This document shows, in pieces, positions 43,991 to 52,735 of a stretch of DNA of 64,000 nucleotides (the stretch's first letter is position 1; each line of letters begins with the position of its first letter). Location: NCBI RefSeq assembly GCF_004000925.1, contig NZ_BIME01000015.1:62001-126000 (forward strand), in the 5' to 3' direction. The translations under genes were made by a program, and so were the position numbers. Source of the DNA: Paenibacillus illinoisensis NBRC 15959 (GTDB lineage: Bacteria; Bacillota; Bacilli; Paenibacillales; Paenibacillaceae). The notes beneath the pieces are model-generated. The model was not told where the DNA came from. It did not search any database and saw nothing but the letters and a program-made list of their open reading frames with translations.

Positions 43991-45277
43991 TTATTTTTTA
44001 AGGTTGTAGAATCCTTTAAGACCATTGTATTGAGCCAGTTCGCCCAGTTGATCCTCGATGCGGAGCAATTGGTTGTACTTCGCGATACGGTCTGTACGGG
44101 AAGGTGCACCTGTTTTGATTTGTCCTGCATTTGTTGCAACCGCGATGTCAGCGATTGTGCTGTCTTCGGACTCACCGGAACGGTGGGAGATTACAGCTGT
44201 GTATCCTGCACGTTTAGCCATTTCGATTGCATCGAATGTTTCAGTCAGCGTACCGATTTGGTTAACTTTGATCAGGATGGAGTTACCAATACCTTCGTTG
44301 ATACCTTTTTCCAGACGCTCCGTGTTCGTTACGAACAAGTCGTCACCAACGAGTTGTACTTTGTCTCCCAGTTTTTCAGTGAGCAATTTCCAGCCATCCC
44401 AGTCGTCTTCGGACATACCGTCTTCGATTGTGATGATTGGGTATTTCTCAACCCATGAAGCCAGAAGGTCAACATACTCAGCGGAAGTGTAAGATTTACC
44501 TTCGCCAGCAAGTGTGTACTTACCATCTTTGTAGAACTCAGTGGAAGCTACGTCCATACCCAGGAATACGTCAACACCTGGTTTGTATCCAGCTTTTTCA
44601 ATCGCTTCGATGATTGTAGTGATTGCTTCTTCGTTCGAACCAAGGTTCGGTGCGAAACCACCTTCGTCACCCACAGCTGTGTTCAGGCCTTTGGAGCTCA
44701 GTACGGATTTCAGGTTGTGGAAGATTTCTGCGCCTACGCGAAGAGCTTCTTTGAATGTTGGTGCTCCAACAGGAAGAACCATGAACTCTTGAACGTCGAT
44801 GTTGTTGTCAGCATGCTCACCACCGTTGATGATGTTCATCATTGGTACTGGCAGTGCTTTAGCGTTGAATCCGCCCAGGTAAACATACAGTGGCAGGTCC
44901 AGAGCGTCAGCAGCTGCGCGAGCTACAGCCATGGATACAGCCAGGATTGCGTTAGCACCCAGTTTACCTTTGTTTGGCGTACCATCCAAAGCGATCATCA
45001 TTTTATCGATACCCAGTTGATCCAAAGCGTCCATACCGATTACTTCTGGAGCGATTGTTTCGTTTACGTTTTTAACAGCTTGCAGAACGCCTTTACCCAG
45101 GTAGCGGGATTTGTCACCATCGCGAAGCTCAACAGCTTCGTGGGCACCAGTGGATGCACCAGATGGAACGATTGCGCGTCCGATTGCGCCGGACTCCAGG
45201 TATACTTCAACTTCAACTGTAGGGTTACCGCGGGAGTCGAGGACTTCGCGAGCGTACACGTCAGAAATAATAGTCAT
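43991..45277 (-). CDS. eno: Enolase
   Basis: 428 residues; converts 2-phosphoglycerate to phosphoenolpyruvate. Motifs: IISDVYAREVLDSRGNPTVE, GASTGAHEAVELRDGD, metal-binding DVASTEFYKDGKY / ITIEDGMSEDDWDGW / LVGDDLFVTN and the signature ILIKVNQIGTLTETF with the catalytic lysine, then SHRSGESED. AAAAGGAG precedes the ATG. Unlike in the preceding genes of the operon, the gap to gpmI is 242 nt and contains structured repeat copy C 74 nt upstream of the start codon, so eno may carry its own leader or promoter. Confidence 0.98.
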   Translation of the reverse strand: MTIISDVYAREVLDSRGNPTVEVEVYLESGAIGRAIVPSGASTGAHEAVELRDGDKSRYLGKGVLQAVKNVNETIAPEVIGMDALDQLGIDKMMIALDGTPNKGKLGANAILAVSMAVARAAADALDLPLYVYLGGFNAKALPVPMMNIINGGEHADNNIDVQEFMVLPVGAPTFKEALRVGAEIFHNLKSVLSSKGLNTAVGDEGGFAPNLGSNEEAITTIIEAIEKAGYKPGVDVFLGMDVASTEFYKDGKYTLAGEGKSYTSAEYVDLLASWVEKYPIITIEDGMSEDDWDGWKLLTEKLGDKVQLVGDDLFVTNTERLEKGINEGIGNSILIKVNQIGTLTETFDAIEMAKRAGYTAVISHRSGESEDSTIADIAVATNAGQIKTGAPSRTDRIAKYNQLLRIEDQLGELAQYNGLKGFYNLKK

Positions 45278-45337
45278 GAGTGATAATCTCCTTTTAATTT
45301 AAATTTATTTAAATTTGGGACTACTTGTGTTTGCCCT

Positions 45338-45472
45338 TATGCCACTACGTCAGCAGAATCGCCTTCCGATCGCTGTTATCCCCTGATTTCTTTGAACTTA
45401 TTTTTAATAAGTTGAAATCATGTGATAAAGGCGAACACTTCGTTTCTTCAGACCATTTCTGCTTCCTTCGTT
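45338..45472 (-). repeat. Structured intergenic repeat, copy C
   Basis: Closing stem AGCAGAA (45352-45358) with TTCTGCT (45457-45463); long hairpin CCCCTGATTTC (45380-45390) with GAAATCATGTG (45414-45424, two mismatches), capped by a perfect AACTTATT/AATAAGTT stem (45395-45413); short hairpin CGAA-CAC-TTCG (45432-45442). It begins 74 nt upstream of the eno start codon, same orientation. Confidence 0.8.
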
Positions 45473-45519
45473 CGGGGGCAAACTCCAAACTTCCCACTTT
45501 GTATATGTGGCTGTGTAAC

Positions 45520-47064
45520 TTATTTACGGGTAGCGATGACCGATGTACCTGTCATTTCTTCCGGTTTAGGCAATTGCATCAGGTCCAGAATCGTTGGCGC
45601 GATATCGGCCAGGATTCCACCTTCACGCAAGGTTACGTTAGGGTCTGTAACGATAAATGGAACCGGGTTCGTTGTATGAGCAGTGAACGGACGTCCTTGC
45701 TCATCGAATACCATATCCGCGTTACCATGGTCAGCAGTGATGAGTACTACGCCGCCTTTGGCAAGCACTGCATCAACAACACGTCCCATGCACTCATCTG
45801 TCACTTCAACCGCCTTAATGGTAGGCTCCAGCATGCCGGAGTGTCCAACCATATCCGGGTTGGCGAAGTTCAGAATGATCGCATCATGTTTGTCTGCTTC
45901 AATCTCGCGAACACATGCATCAGCTACTTCGTAAGCGCTCATCTCCGGTTGCAGATCATACGTCGCAACTTTTGGTGAGTTGATCAGCACGCGAGTTTCG
46001 CCTGGAAGCTCAACATCACGTCCACCGCTGAAGAAGAAAGTAACATGCGGGTATTTCTCGGTTTCAGCAATACGCAGCTGTTTCTTGTTGTTCTGAACCA
46101 GAACTTCACCCAGTGTATTGTCGAGATTTTTAGGCGAGTAAGCCACATAACCTTCAACCGTTTCACTGAACAACGTCAGGCAGACAAAGTGCAAGCCTTC
46201 TGGGAACTTCGGACCGCGGTCGAAACCACGGAAATCCTTGTTCGTGAATACTTGCGACAGCTGAATCGCACGGTCAGGACGGAAGTTCAGGAAGATTACG
46301 GAATCACCGCTTTCTACCAAACCTACCGGCTCACCATCCGCTTTAACGATAACCGTTGGCTCAACGAATTCGTCAAATACGGACTTCTCATACGATTCTT
46401 CAACCGCTCTGAGTGGATCGTTGTATTTTGGTCCATCACCATAAACGATGGCACGATATGATTTCTCAACACGTTCCCAACGTTTGTCACGGTCCATCGC
46501 ATAGTAGCGACCTTGAACCGTTGCGATTTGTCCTACACCGACTTCCTCAATTTTGGCGATCAGCTTCTTCATGAAGTCTTTACCGCTATCCGGCATAACG
46601 TCACGGCCATCCAGGAAGGCATGAATATAAACGTCATTCATTTCTTCTTTTTTAGCCAGATCCAGCATGGCAAACAAGTGGTCGATGTGACTATGTACGC
46701 CGCCATCAGACAACAATCCGTAAAGGTGAAGCTTTTTACCGTTTTGTTTCGCTTCGCGCACAGCTTTGACAAGTGTTTCGTTGTCGAAGAACTCTCCGTC
46801 ACGAATCGATTTGGAGATACGGGTCAAATCCTGGTATACGATCCGGCCGGCACCAATGTTCAGGTGTCCTACCTCGGAGTTCCCCATTTGCCCTTCTGGC
46901 AAACCTACAGCTTCACCGCAAGCAGTGAGAGTTGTGTGTGGGAATTGGCTCATGAAGCGATCGTAGTTCGGCTTTTTGGCTTGCGCTACTGCGTTGCCTT
47001 CCACCGTGTTACGAAGACCAAAGCCATCCATGATGATCAGTGCTACAGGTTTTGGAGCTGTCAT
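45520..47064 (-). CDS. gpmI: 2,3-bisphosphoglycerate-independent phosphoglycerate mutase
   Basis: 514 residues; isomerises 3- and 2-phosphoglycerate. Alkaline-phosphatase-superfamily metal sites: VALIIMDGFGLR with Asp, the phosphoserine motif PEGQMGNSEVGHLNIG, and the C-terminal NFANPDMVGHSG and LITADHGNAD. The enzyme is manganese-dependent and pH-sensitive in Bacillus. The ATG shares one base with the tpiA stop (TAATG), implying coupling. Confidence 0.97.
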   Translation of the reverse strand: MTAPKPVALIIMDGFGLRNTVEGNAVAQAKKPNYDRFMSQFPHTTLTACGEAVGLPEGQMGNSEVGHLNIGAGRIVYQDLTRISKSIRDGEFFDNETLVKAVREAKQNGKKLHLYGLLSDGGVHSHIDHLFAMLDLAKKEEMNDVYIHAFLDGRDVMPDSGKDFMKKLIAKIEEVGVGQIATVQGRYYAMDRDKRWERVEKSYRAIVYGDGPKYNDPLRAVEESYEKSVFDEFVEPTVIVKADGEPVGLVESGDSVIFLNFRPDRAIQLSQVFTNKDFRGFDRGPKFPEGLHFVCLTLFSETVEGYVAYSPKNLDNTLGEVLVQNNKKQLRIAETEKYPHVTFFFSGGRDVELPGETRVLINSPKVATYDLQPEMSAYEVADACVREIEADKHDAIILNFANPDMVGHSGMLEPTIKAVEVTDECMGRVVDAVLAKGGVVLITADHGNADMVFDEQGRPFTAHTTNPVPFIVTDPNVTLREGGILADIAPTILDLMQLPKPEEMTGTSVIATRK

Positions 47065-47816
47065 TACTTCGCCCCCTCAACAAGCGCGATGAACGAAGCC
47101 GGCTGCAAGCTGGCACCGCCAACAAGCGCGCCGTCGATGTCGCTTTGTCCGAGGTATTCTGTTACGTTTTCTGGTTTAACACTGCCGCCGTATTGAATAC
47201 GAACTGCACTTGCAACCTTCTCGTCGTACAGATCCTTCACCAGGCTGCGGATGTAAGCAATAACTTCATTCGCATCTTGGGATGTGGAGGATTTACCTGT
47301 ACCAATCGCCCAGATTGGTTCATAAGCGATAACCACTTGTGCCGCTTGATCTGCAGACAAACCTGCAAAAGCAGCTTCCGTTTGCACTTTGCATACGTCT
47401 TTTGTTTGGTTTGCTTCGCGCTCTTCAAGTGTCTCACCAAGACAGAAGATTGGAGTCAATCCGTGACGGAATGCTGCATGCAGCTTTTTATTGACAGTCT
47501 CATCGGTTTCCGCAAAATATTGACGGCGCTCCGAGTGACCAATAATTACATAATCCACGCCCAGATCTTTCAGCATTACGCCGCTGATTTCACCAGTGAA
47601 TGCACCGTTGTCTTCAAAATGAAGATTTTGAGCACCAATTTTGATGTTTGTGCCTTTCACAGCCTCTACCAATGTAGGCAGATTCGTAAACGGTGCACAG
47701 ATTACAGTCTCTACGCCTTCAACTTCCGCTTTTCCTTTAACTTCCTGAATGAAGTCATTGGATTCGGAAACCGTTTTGAACATTTTCCAGTTACCTGCGA
47801 TAATCGGTGTTCTCAT
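47064..47816 (-). CDS. tpiA: Triosephosphate isomerase
   Basis: 250 residues: RTPIIAGNWKMFKT with the catalytic Lys, electrophile His in VIIGHSERR, the catalytic-base signature VVIAYEPIWAIGTGK and the phosphate loop IQYGGSVKPENV. The ATG at 47816 follows AAGGAG; six codons upstream are open but unlikely. Overlaps gpmI by one base and lies 33 nt after pgk. Confidence 0.97.
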   Translation of the reverse strand: MRTPIIAGNWKMFKTVSESNDFIQEVKGKAEVEGVETVICAPFTNLPTLVEAVKGTNIKIGAQNLHFEDNGAFTGEISGVMLKDLGVDYVIIGHSERRQYFAETDETVNKKLHAAFRHGLTPIFCLGETLEEREANQTKDVCKVQTEAAFAGLSADQAAQVVIAYEPIWAIGTGKSSTSQDANEVIAYIRSLVKDLYDEKVASAVRIQYGGSVKPENVTEYLGQSDIDGALVGGASLQPASFIALVEGAK

Positions 47817-47849
47817 GGTTTTCAACTCCTTCATGCTATAGCTTAAAAC

Positions 47850-49031
47850 TTACTTGTCGTTCAATGCAACTACGCCTGGAAGCACTTTGCCTTCCATGAA
47901 TTCCAGTGATGCACCGCCACCTGTGGAGATGTGGTCCATTTTATCAGCCAGTTTGAACTTCTCAGCTGCTGCTGCGGAGTCGCCACCACCGATTACTGTG
48001 TAAGCATCCGTTGTTGCACAAGCTTCCGCCACTGCACGAGTACCGTGGGAGAAAGGCTCGATTTCGAATACGCCCATTGGTCCGTTCCATACAACAAGTT
48101 TGGAGTTTTTAACAACGTCAGCATAGATCTCACGTGTTTTAGGACCGATGTCGATACCTTCCCAATCTGCAGGAATGTCGCCAACTTCAACAACTTTTGT
48201 ATTTGCGTTAGCGCTGAAATCATCAGAAATGACGATATCTACTGGCAGATAGAAGTTTTTACCCAGTTTTTTCGCTTTTTCGATGAAGCCCAGAGCTACA
48301 TCCAGTTTGGACTCATCCAACAGGGATTGGCCTACTTCGTGGCCTTGAGCCTTCATGAATGTATAGGACAATCCTCCACCGATGATTACGTTGTCTGCAA
48401 TGTTAAGCAGGTTGTCGATTACATCGATTTTGTCCTTAACTTTGGATCCGCCAATGATTGCAGTGAACGGACGCTCAGGGTTGGAAATGGCTTTGCCGAG
48501 CACGTCAAGTTCTTTCTCCATCAACAGACCGGATACTGCTGGCAGCAAGTGAGCGATACCTTCTGTTGAAGCATGTGCTCTGTGAGCCGCTCCGAAAGCA
48601 TCGTTAACGAAAACGTCAGCCAGTTCAGCAAATTGTTTTGCCAGTTCTGGATCGTTTTTCTCTTCGCCTGCATGGAAACGAACGTTTTCAAGCAACAATA
48701 CGTCACCGTTGTTCAGTTCAGCAACTTGCGCTTTAACGGTTTCACCGATGGAATCGTCAGCTTTAACCACTTTTTTACCAAGCAGCTCGGACAAACGCTC
48801 AGCCGCTGGAGTCAAACGCAAGGATTCCACAACTTCGCCATTTGGACGACCCATGTGGCTCGCAAGAATGACTTTCGCACCTTTTTCGATCAAGTAGTTG
48901 ATCGTTGGCAGTGTTGCACGAATACGTTTGTCATCTGTAATTTTACCATCTTCGAGCGGCACATTGAAATCTACACGGACAAAAGCCCGTTTTCCTGTCA
49001 ATTCGATATCGCGTACACTTTTTTTGTTCAT
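47850..49031 (-). CDS. pgk: Phosphoglycerate kinase
   Basis: 393 residues. Motifs: KRAFVRVDFNVPLEDG near the N-terminus, ASHMGRPNG, LLLENVRFHAGEE, and nucleotide-site VVWNGPMGVFE and IGGGDSAAAAEKF. The ATG at 49031 follows GGAGGAA; the 29-codon extension upstream has no homology and crosses the hairpin after gap. It makes ATP and 3-phosphoglycerate. Confidence 0.97.
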   Translation of the reverse strand: MNKKSVRDIELTGKRAFVRVDFNVPLEDGKITDDKRIRATLPTINYLIEKGAKVILASHMGRPNGEVVESLRLTPAAERLSELLGKKVVKADDSIGETVKAQVAELNNGDVLLLENVRFHAGEEKNDPELAKQFAELADVFVNDAFGAAHRAHASTEGIAHLLPAVSGLLMEKELDVLGKAISNPERPFTAIIGGSKVKDKIDVIDNLLNIADNVIIGGGLSYTFMKAQGHEVGQSLLDESKLDVALGFIEKAKKLGKNFYLPVDIVISDDFSANANTKVVEVGDIPADWEGIDIGPKTREIYADVVKNSKLVVWNGPMGVFEIEPFSHGTRAVAEACATTDAYTVIGGGDSAAAAEKFKLADKMDHISTGGGASLEFMEGKVLPGVVALNDK

Positions 49032-49132
49032 CTGTATTTCCTCCGCACCCATGTATTTGGTGGATCGATCAGGAGCCCAAATCCCCTGTCCATCCTGGTG
49101 TTTTTGAGAAATTTGCAAAATGTTGATAGATA

Positions 49133-49166
49133 AAGAGCGGAAACAATAGCATCTGTTTCCGCTCTA
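49133..49166 (-). terminator. Hairpin between gap and pgk (partial terminator or stabiliser)
   Basis: Perfect 11-bp stem GAGCGGAAACA (49135-49145) / TGTTTCCGCTC (49154-49164). The minus-strand tail is only TTTATCT, so termination would be incomplete. It could also protect the gap 3' end after processing. Confidence 0.6.
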
Positions 49167-49180
49167 TGTTATTGCAGATA

Positions 49181-50188
49181 TTACTTAATCATTTTTGCAA
49201 AGTGCTCCAAAGTGCGAACCAATTGAGCTGTGTAGGACATTTCGTTGTCATACCAAGCTACAGTTTTAACCAGTTGTTGGTCGCCCACAGTCAGAACTTT
49301 AGTTTGAGTTGCATCAAACAGGGAACCGAAAGTGATACCTTGGATATCGGAAGATACGATTTCGTCTTCAGTGTATCCGAAAGTTTGTGGATCGGAAGCT
49401 TCTTTCATTGCTGCGTTAACTTCATCAGCAGTTACTTTTTGTCCAAGAACAGTTACGAGCTCAGTCAGGGAACCAGTAGCTACCGGTACACGTTGAGCTG
49501 CACCATCCAATTTACCTTGCAGTTCAGGGATAACCAAACCGATTGCTTTAGCAGCACCAGTTGTGTTAGGGATGATGTTTTCAGCTGCTGCGCGAGCACG
49601 ACGGAAGTCACCTTTAGGGTGTGGAGCATCCAATGTGTTTTGGTCGCCAGTGTAAGCGTGAATTGTAGTCATCAAGCCTTGAACGATTCCGAATTTGTCT
49701 TGCAGTGTTTTTGCCATAGGAGCCAGGCAGTTTGTTGTGCAAGATGCGCCGGAGATTACAGTTTCAGTACCGTCGAGGATTTCATGGTTTACGTTGTAAA
49801 CGATGGTTTTCATGTCACCAGTAGCTGGTGCGGAGATAACAACTTTTTTAGCGCCGCCTTTAAGGTGCTTCTCAGCTGCTTCTTTCGTTGTGAAGAATCC
49901 AGTACATTCCAGAACGATGTCTACGCCCAGGTCGCCCCAAGGAAGTTCTTCTGGGTTACGGTTAGCCAGTACTTTAACTTCTTTGCCGTTCACTTTGAAG
50001 AAGCCGTCGTGTACTTCAACATCGCCATCGAAGCGACCTTGAGTTGTATCATATTTAAGCAAATGAGCCAGCATTTTAGCGTCAGTCAAGTCGTTGATTG
50101 CTACTACTTCAATGCCCTCTACATTTTGAATACGGCGGAATGCCAAGCGACCAATACGTCCAAAACCGTTAATACCTACTTTAATCAT
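49181..50188 (-). CDS. gap: Glyceraldehyde-3-phosphate dehydrogenase (glycolytic, GapA type)
   Basis: 335 residues; NAD-dependent step of glycolysis. IKVGINGFGRIGRLAFRRIQ is the Rossmann motif, ISGASCTTNCLAPMAK carries the catalytic Cys, and WYDNEMSYTAQLVRTLEH ends the protein. GGGAGG precedes the ATG. First enzyme gene after cggR, separated from it by two small hairpins that may be an mRNA processing site. Confidence 0.98.
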   Translation of the reverse strand: MIKVGINGFGRIGRLAFRRIQNVEGIEVVAINDLTDAKMLAHLLKYDTTQGRFDGDVEVHDGFFKVNGKEVKVLANRNPEELPWGDLGVDIVLECTGFFTTKEAAEKHLKGGAKKVVISAPATGDMKTIVYNVNHEILDGTETVISGASCTTNCLAPMAKTLQDKFGIVQGLMTTIHAYTGDQNTLDAPHPKGDFRRARAAAENIIPNTTGAAKAIGLVIPELQGKLDGAAQRVPVATGSLTELVTVLGQKVTADEVNAAMKEASDPQTFGYTEDEIVSSDIQGITFGSLFDATQTKVLTVGDQQLVKTVAWYDNEMSYTAQLVRTLEHFAKMIK

Positions 50189-50246
50189 GAGTAAGTTCCT
50201 CCCAAGTTTTGATTTAATTTTTTTATGAAGCTATATATTCAAGACA

Positions 50247-50279
50247 GACGGTGAAGTCCGTCAAGACAACAAGAGTTGT
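50247..50279 (-). promoter_or_regulatory. Tandem small hairpins between cggR and gap
   Basis: Minus strand ACAAC-TCTT-GTTGT (50266-50279) followed by GACGG-ACTTCA-CCGTC (50247-50262). In B. subtilis the cggR-gapA message is cut near a hairpin here, giving a stable gapA mRNA; position and structure fit, but cleavage is inferred. Confidence 0.45.
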
Positions 50280-50294
50280 GGTAAAAGAAAAACT

Positions 50295-51320
50295 TTATTC
50301 CATTTCGGCAACGATGACTTCGGCAGCTGCCTCATCAATAATCAGAATATCTTCCTGTCCGAATCGCAGTACGGAGTGAATGGCAGCTGCCTTACTTTTG
50401 CCACCCGCAATTCCGATCACCACATCGGTCCGTTCAATATCCTGAAGTCGCATGCCCAGAGTGAGCATGGTATGTACCACTTCACCCTGATCGTTAAAAT
50501 AATAACCGAAGGATTCAGATACGGCTCCTTGCTCCTGAAGCTCTTCTATGATCTCCGTTGCAAGTTTGCGTCTTCGCGCCATCTCCACGGCATCACCGAT
50601 TCCGTGTATTACGATGCGTGACTGTCTGATCAGCTGAAGAATCTCCTGGACGCTAGGGTCCTGAATTAACGATTCATAGGCATGATCACTAAGCAAATCC
50701 GGTACATGCAGGAGTTTGTATTGTGCTCCTACCCGTTTTGCCATTGTCGATGCAATCGTATTGGCCTGAATTTCGAGGCTTTCTCCCAATCCGCCGCGTG
50801 CCGGTACGAACCATACACCTTTTAGCGAAGTTGGCGGAGTCAGCTGCTCTGCTACTCCTGCCGTTGTTGATCCGCCTGTAACGGCAACAACGTCGTTATC
50901 ATTCATTACTTGACTAAGAGCCTTCGCTCCAGCCTTACCCAGTTCCCGTTTGGCAAATGGAGAAATGTCCGAATCGCCGGGAACGACAACTACCTTTTGC
51001 AGACCGTAGGCTTGCTTGATGCGTTCTTCCAGCTCGGATAATCCGAACAGCTCTTTGGCTACTGGCTCTAACTGCTGCAGCAAATCATGCCCTGCCTCAC
51101 TGATCTTCATCCCTGCACTGTCAATTTCAATAAGTCCCTGAGCCTTTAACAAATCGGTCTCAGCCCTCAGAACCCGCTCGGTCATCTGCATGGAATTGGC
51201 TAACGTCCTTCTCCCGATCACATCCGATAACATGATCTGGTGCAGAATCGTATACCTCTTCTTCAAGACATCCATGAGATCAGGCAGAAGCTGCTTTTGC
51301 ACTTCTAAAATCGTTCGCAT
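50295..51320 (-). CDS. cggR: Central glycolytic genes regulator CggR (SorC family)
   Basis: 341 residues. N-terminal winged helix (about 20-85, with GRRTLANSMQMTERVLRAETDLL) and a SorC-type sugar-phosphate sensor domain (VVVVPGDSDISPFAKRELGKAGA; VAVTGGSTTAGVAEQL; IGIAGGKSKAAAI). CggR represses its operon and is relieved by fructose-1,6-bisphosphate in B. subtilis. The ATG at 51320 follows GGGAG by seven bases; the GTG three codons upstream is inside the site. First gene of cggR-gap-pgk-tpiA-gpmI-eno; a matching operator lies upstream. Confidence 0.96.
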   Translation of the reverse strand: MRTILEVQKQLLPDLMDVLKKRYTILHQIMLSDVIGRRTLANSMQMTERVLRAETDLLKAQGLIEIDSAGMKISEAGHDLLQQLEPVAKELFGLSELEERIKQAYGLQKVVVVPGDSDISPFAKRELGKAGAKALSQVMNDNDVVAVTGGSTTAGVAEQLTPPTSLKGVWFVPARGGLGESLEIQANTIASTMAKRVGAQYKLLHVPDLLSDHAYESLIQDPSVQEILQLIRQSRIVIHGIGDAVEMARRRKLATEIIEELQEQGAVSESFGYYFNDQGEVVHTMLTLGMRLQDIERTDVVIGIAGGKSKAAAIHSVLRFGQEDILIIDEAAAEVIVAEME

Positions 51321-51374
51321 GCTTTCCACTCCCGCAAGCTTCTCGTTCCAAGCTCTCTTTCATGGCCCTAAAAT

Positions 51375-51434
51375 GTCCCGGGTTAACTTTTTAAGTCCCA
51401 CGTCTATTCTACCTAAAACTGACGTGACATGCAA
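51375..51434 (-). promoter_or_regulatory. cggR promoter with CggR operator
   Basis: TTGCAT (51429-51434), 17 nt, TAGAAT (51406-51411). Just downstream, two GGGAC half-sites (minus strand; 51395-51399 and 51375-51379) start exactly 20 nt apart, the period of the known CggR operator CGGGAC-N6-TGTC-N4 repeat. The TGTC half is not conserved (AGTT and GGGC). Confidence 0.7.
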
Positions 51435-51761
51435 GTGTTTCAAAAGCCTTATTTCACAACGTTTTGGGCCATTGTACGCGCTTATTTTCACAATCTCCGA
51501 CTTCCACAGGAAAGCGCAGCCGCATTCATACCATATATAGAAGAAAACCAAATTTCTCATCTATATATCGCTTCTATTGACTCCAGGATCGTGCTTCATG
51601 CAACCTGTCCAAAACTTCTCTTAGCATTTACTTAAATGCTCTCTTTATCCATTCTTCATCATCATGATCAATTTCAGGTCATTCCAAACCATAAGCTTGA
51701 TCATATCTCTTGCAATTCAGGATTCCATGAGCTATAATCATTATTGCTGTCACATCAACGT

Positions 51762-51836
51762 GCGCCCGTGGTCCAATGGATATGACGTAGGCCTCCGAAG
51801 CCTGAGATCCAAGTTCGATTCTTGGCGGGCGCGCCA
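51762..51836 (+). tRNA. tRNA-Arg (anticodon CCG), CCA encoded
   Basis: Acceptor GCGCCCG / CGGGCGC, discriminator G, encoded CCA (51834-51836); anticodon loop CTCCGAA between TAGGC and GCCTG gives anticodon CCG for the CGG codon; T arm CCAAG-TTCGATT-CTTGG. Confidence 0.95.
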
Positions 51837-51871
51837 TTCTTGATTAGCAACTCATAACCCTTTTAACCAAT

Positions 51872-51896
51872 GGAACCGTAAAGGTTTCTTTTTTTT
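51872..51896 (+). terminator. Terminator after tRNA-Arg
   Basis: GGAACC-GTAAA-GGTTTC then eight T, 36 nt after the tRNA. Confidence 0.8.
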
Positions 51897-51905
51897 CAAA
51901 GTTAG

Positions 51906-51945
51906 TTTGACTTTCTTTGACTTTTTGTTTGAAATTGTTTATGAT
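51906..51945 (+). promoter_or_regulatory. clpP promoter overlapped by CtsR operator
   Basis: TTGACT (51917-51922), 17 nt, TATGAT (51940-51945). The heptad repeat AGTCAAA-gaa-AGTCAAA on the minus strand (51906-51922) matches the CtsR consensus RGTCAAA-N3-RGTCAAA and covers the -35 box, so CtsR would block polymerase until heat or protein stress. Confidence 0.85.
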
Positions 51946-52012
51946 GTGGGTAATACGGTAACAGTTTAAATAGATACACTATTCCATGTACATTTCCGAG
52001 GAGGTTTTTCAC

Positions 52013-52609
52013 GTGAGTTATATTCCTATGGTCGTTGAACAGAGCAACCGCGGTGAGCGCGCCTATGACATCTATTCCAGATTGCTGAAGGATCGTATTA
52101 TCTTTCTAGGCAGCGATGTAAATGACGTTGTTGCGAATGCCATCATGGCACAGATGTTGTTCCTCGCTGCGGAAGATCCGGAGAAAGACATTCATCTATA
52201 CATCAACAGCCCAGGCGGATCCATTACAGCCGGTATGGCCATTTACGATACAATGCAATTTATCAAACCTGATGTATCTACCATCTGTGTAGGTATGGCT
52301 GCTTCCATGGGCGCATTCTTGCTCAATGCAGGTGCAAAAGGCAAACGTTTTGCACTGCCTAACAGTGAGATCATGATTCACCAGCCGCTGGGCGGCGCAC
52401 AAGGTCAGGCTTCGGATATCGAAATCCGTGCCCGCCGCATTCTGAAAATGCGTGATACCTTGAACCGCATCATCGCTGAGCGCACAGGTCAACCACTGGA
52501 GCGCATCGAGAAAGATACAGACCGTGACTACTTCATGAGTGCTGCTGAAGCTGCCGATTACGGTATCATTGATAAAGTCATCGCAAACGTTGGCTCCCAA
52601 GGCGTATAA
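52013..52609 (+). CDS. clpP: ATP-dependent Clp protease proteolytic subunit
   Basis: 198 residues with the catalytic triad Ser98 (GMAASMGAF), His123 (EIMIHQPLGG) and Asp172 (DRDYFM), the ClpP numbering of Bacillus. It forms the tetradecameric chamber used by ClpX and ClpC, including for SsrA-tagged proteins. The start is GTG at 52013, eight bases after GAGGAGG; the longer frame (from 51986) is not expected. Promoter and CtsR box lie upstream, a strong terminator downstream; monocistronic. Confidence 0.97.
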   Translation: MSYIPMVVEQSNRGERAYDIYSRLLKDRIIFLGSDVNDVVANAIMAQMLFLAAEDPEKDIHLYINSPGGSITAGMAIYDTMQFIKPDVSTICVGMAASMGAFLLNAGAKGKRFALPNSEIMIHQPLGGAQGQASDIEIRARRILKMRDTLNRIIAERTGQPLERIEKDTDRDYFMSAAEAADYGIIDKVIANVGSQGV

Positions 52610-52634
52610 GCCGAGGTAACTGTATATTGAAGAT

Positions 52635-52719
52635 ATGAACAGGCCAATCTGATTGACCTGTTCATACTACGAAGAAGCGCCCCTTGTCATGATCATGACG
52701 AGGGGCGCTCTTTTTTTTA
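52635..52719 (+). terminator. clpP terminator, preceded by a second palindrome
   Basis: GCGCCCCTTGTCATGA pairs with TCATGACGAGGGGCGC (52677-52709, one G-U), then TCTTTTTTTT. A separate palindrome ATGAACAGG/CCTGTTCAT (52635-52665) lies just before it. Confidence 0.9.
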
Positions 52720-52735
52720 GAATGATATCGAATAA

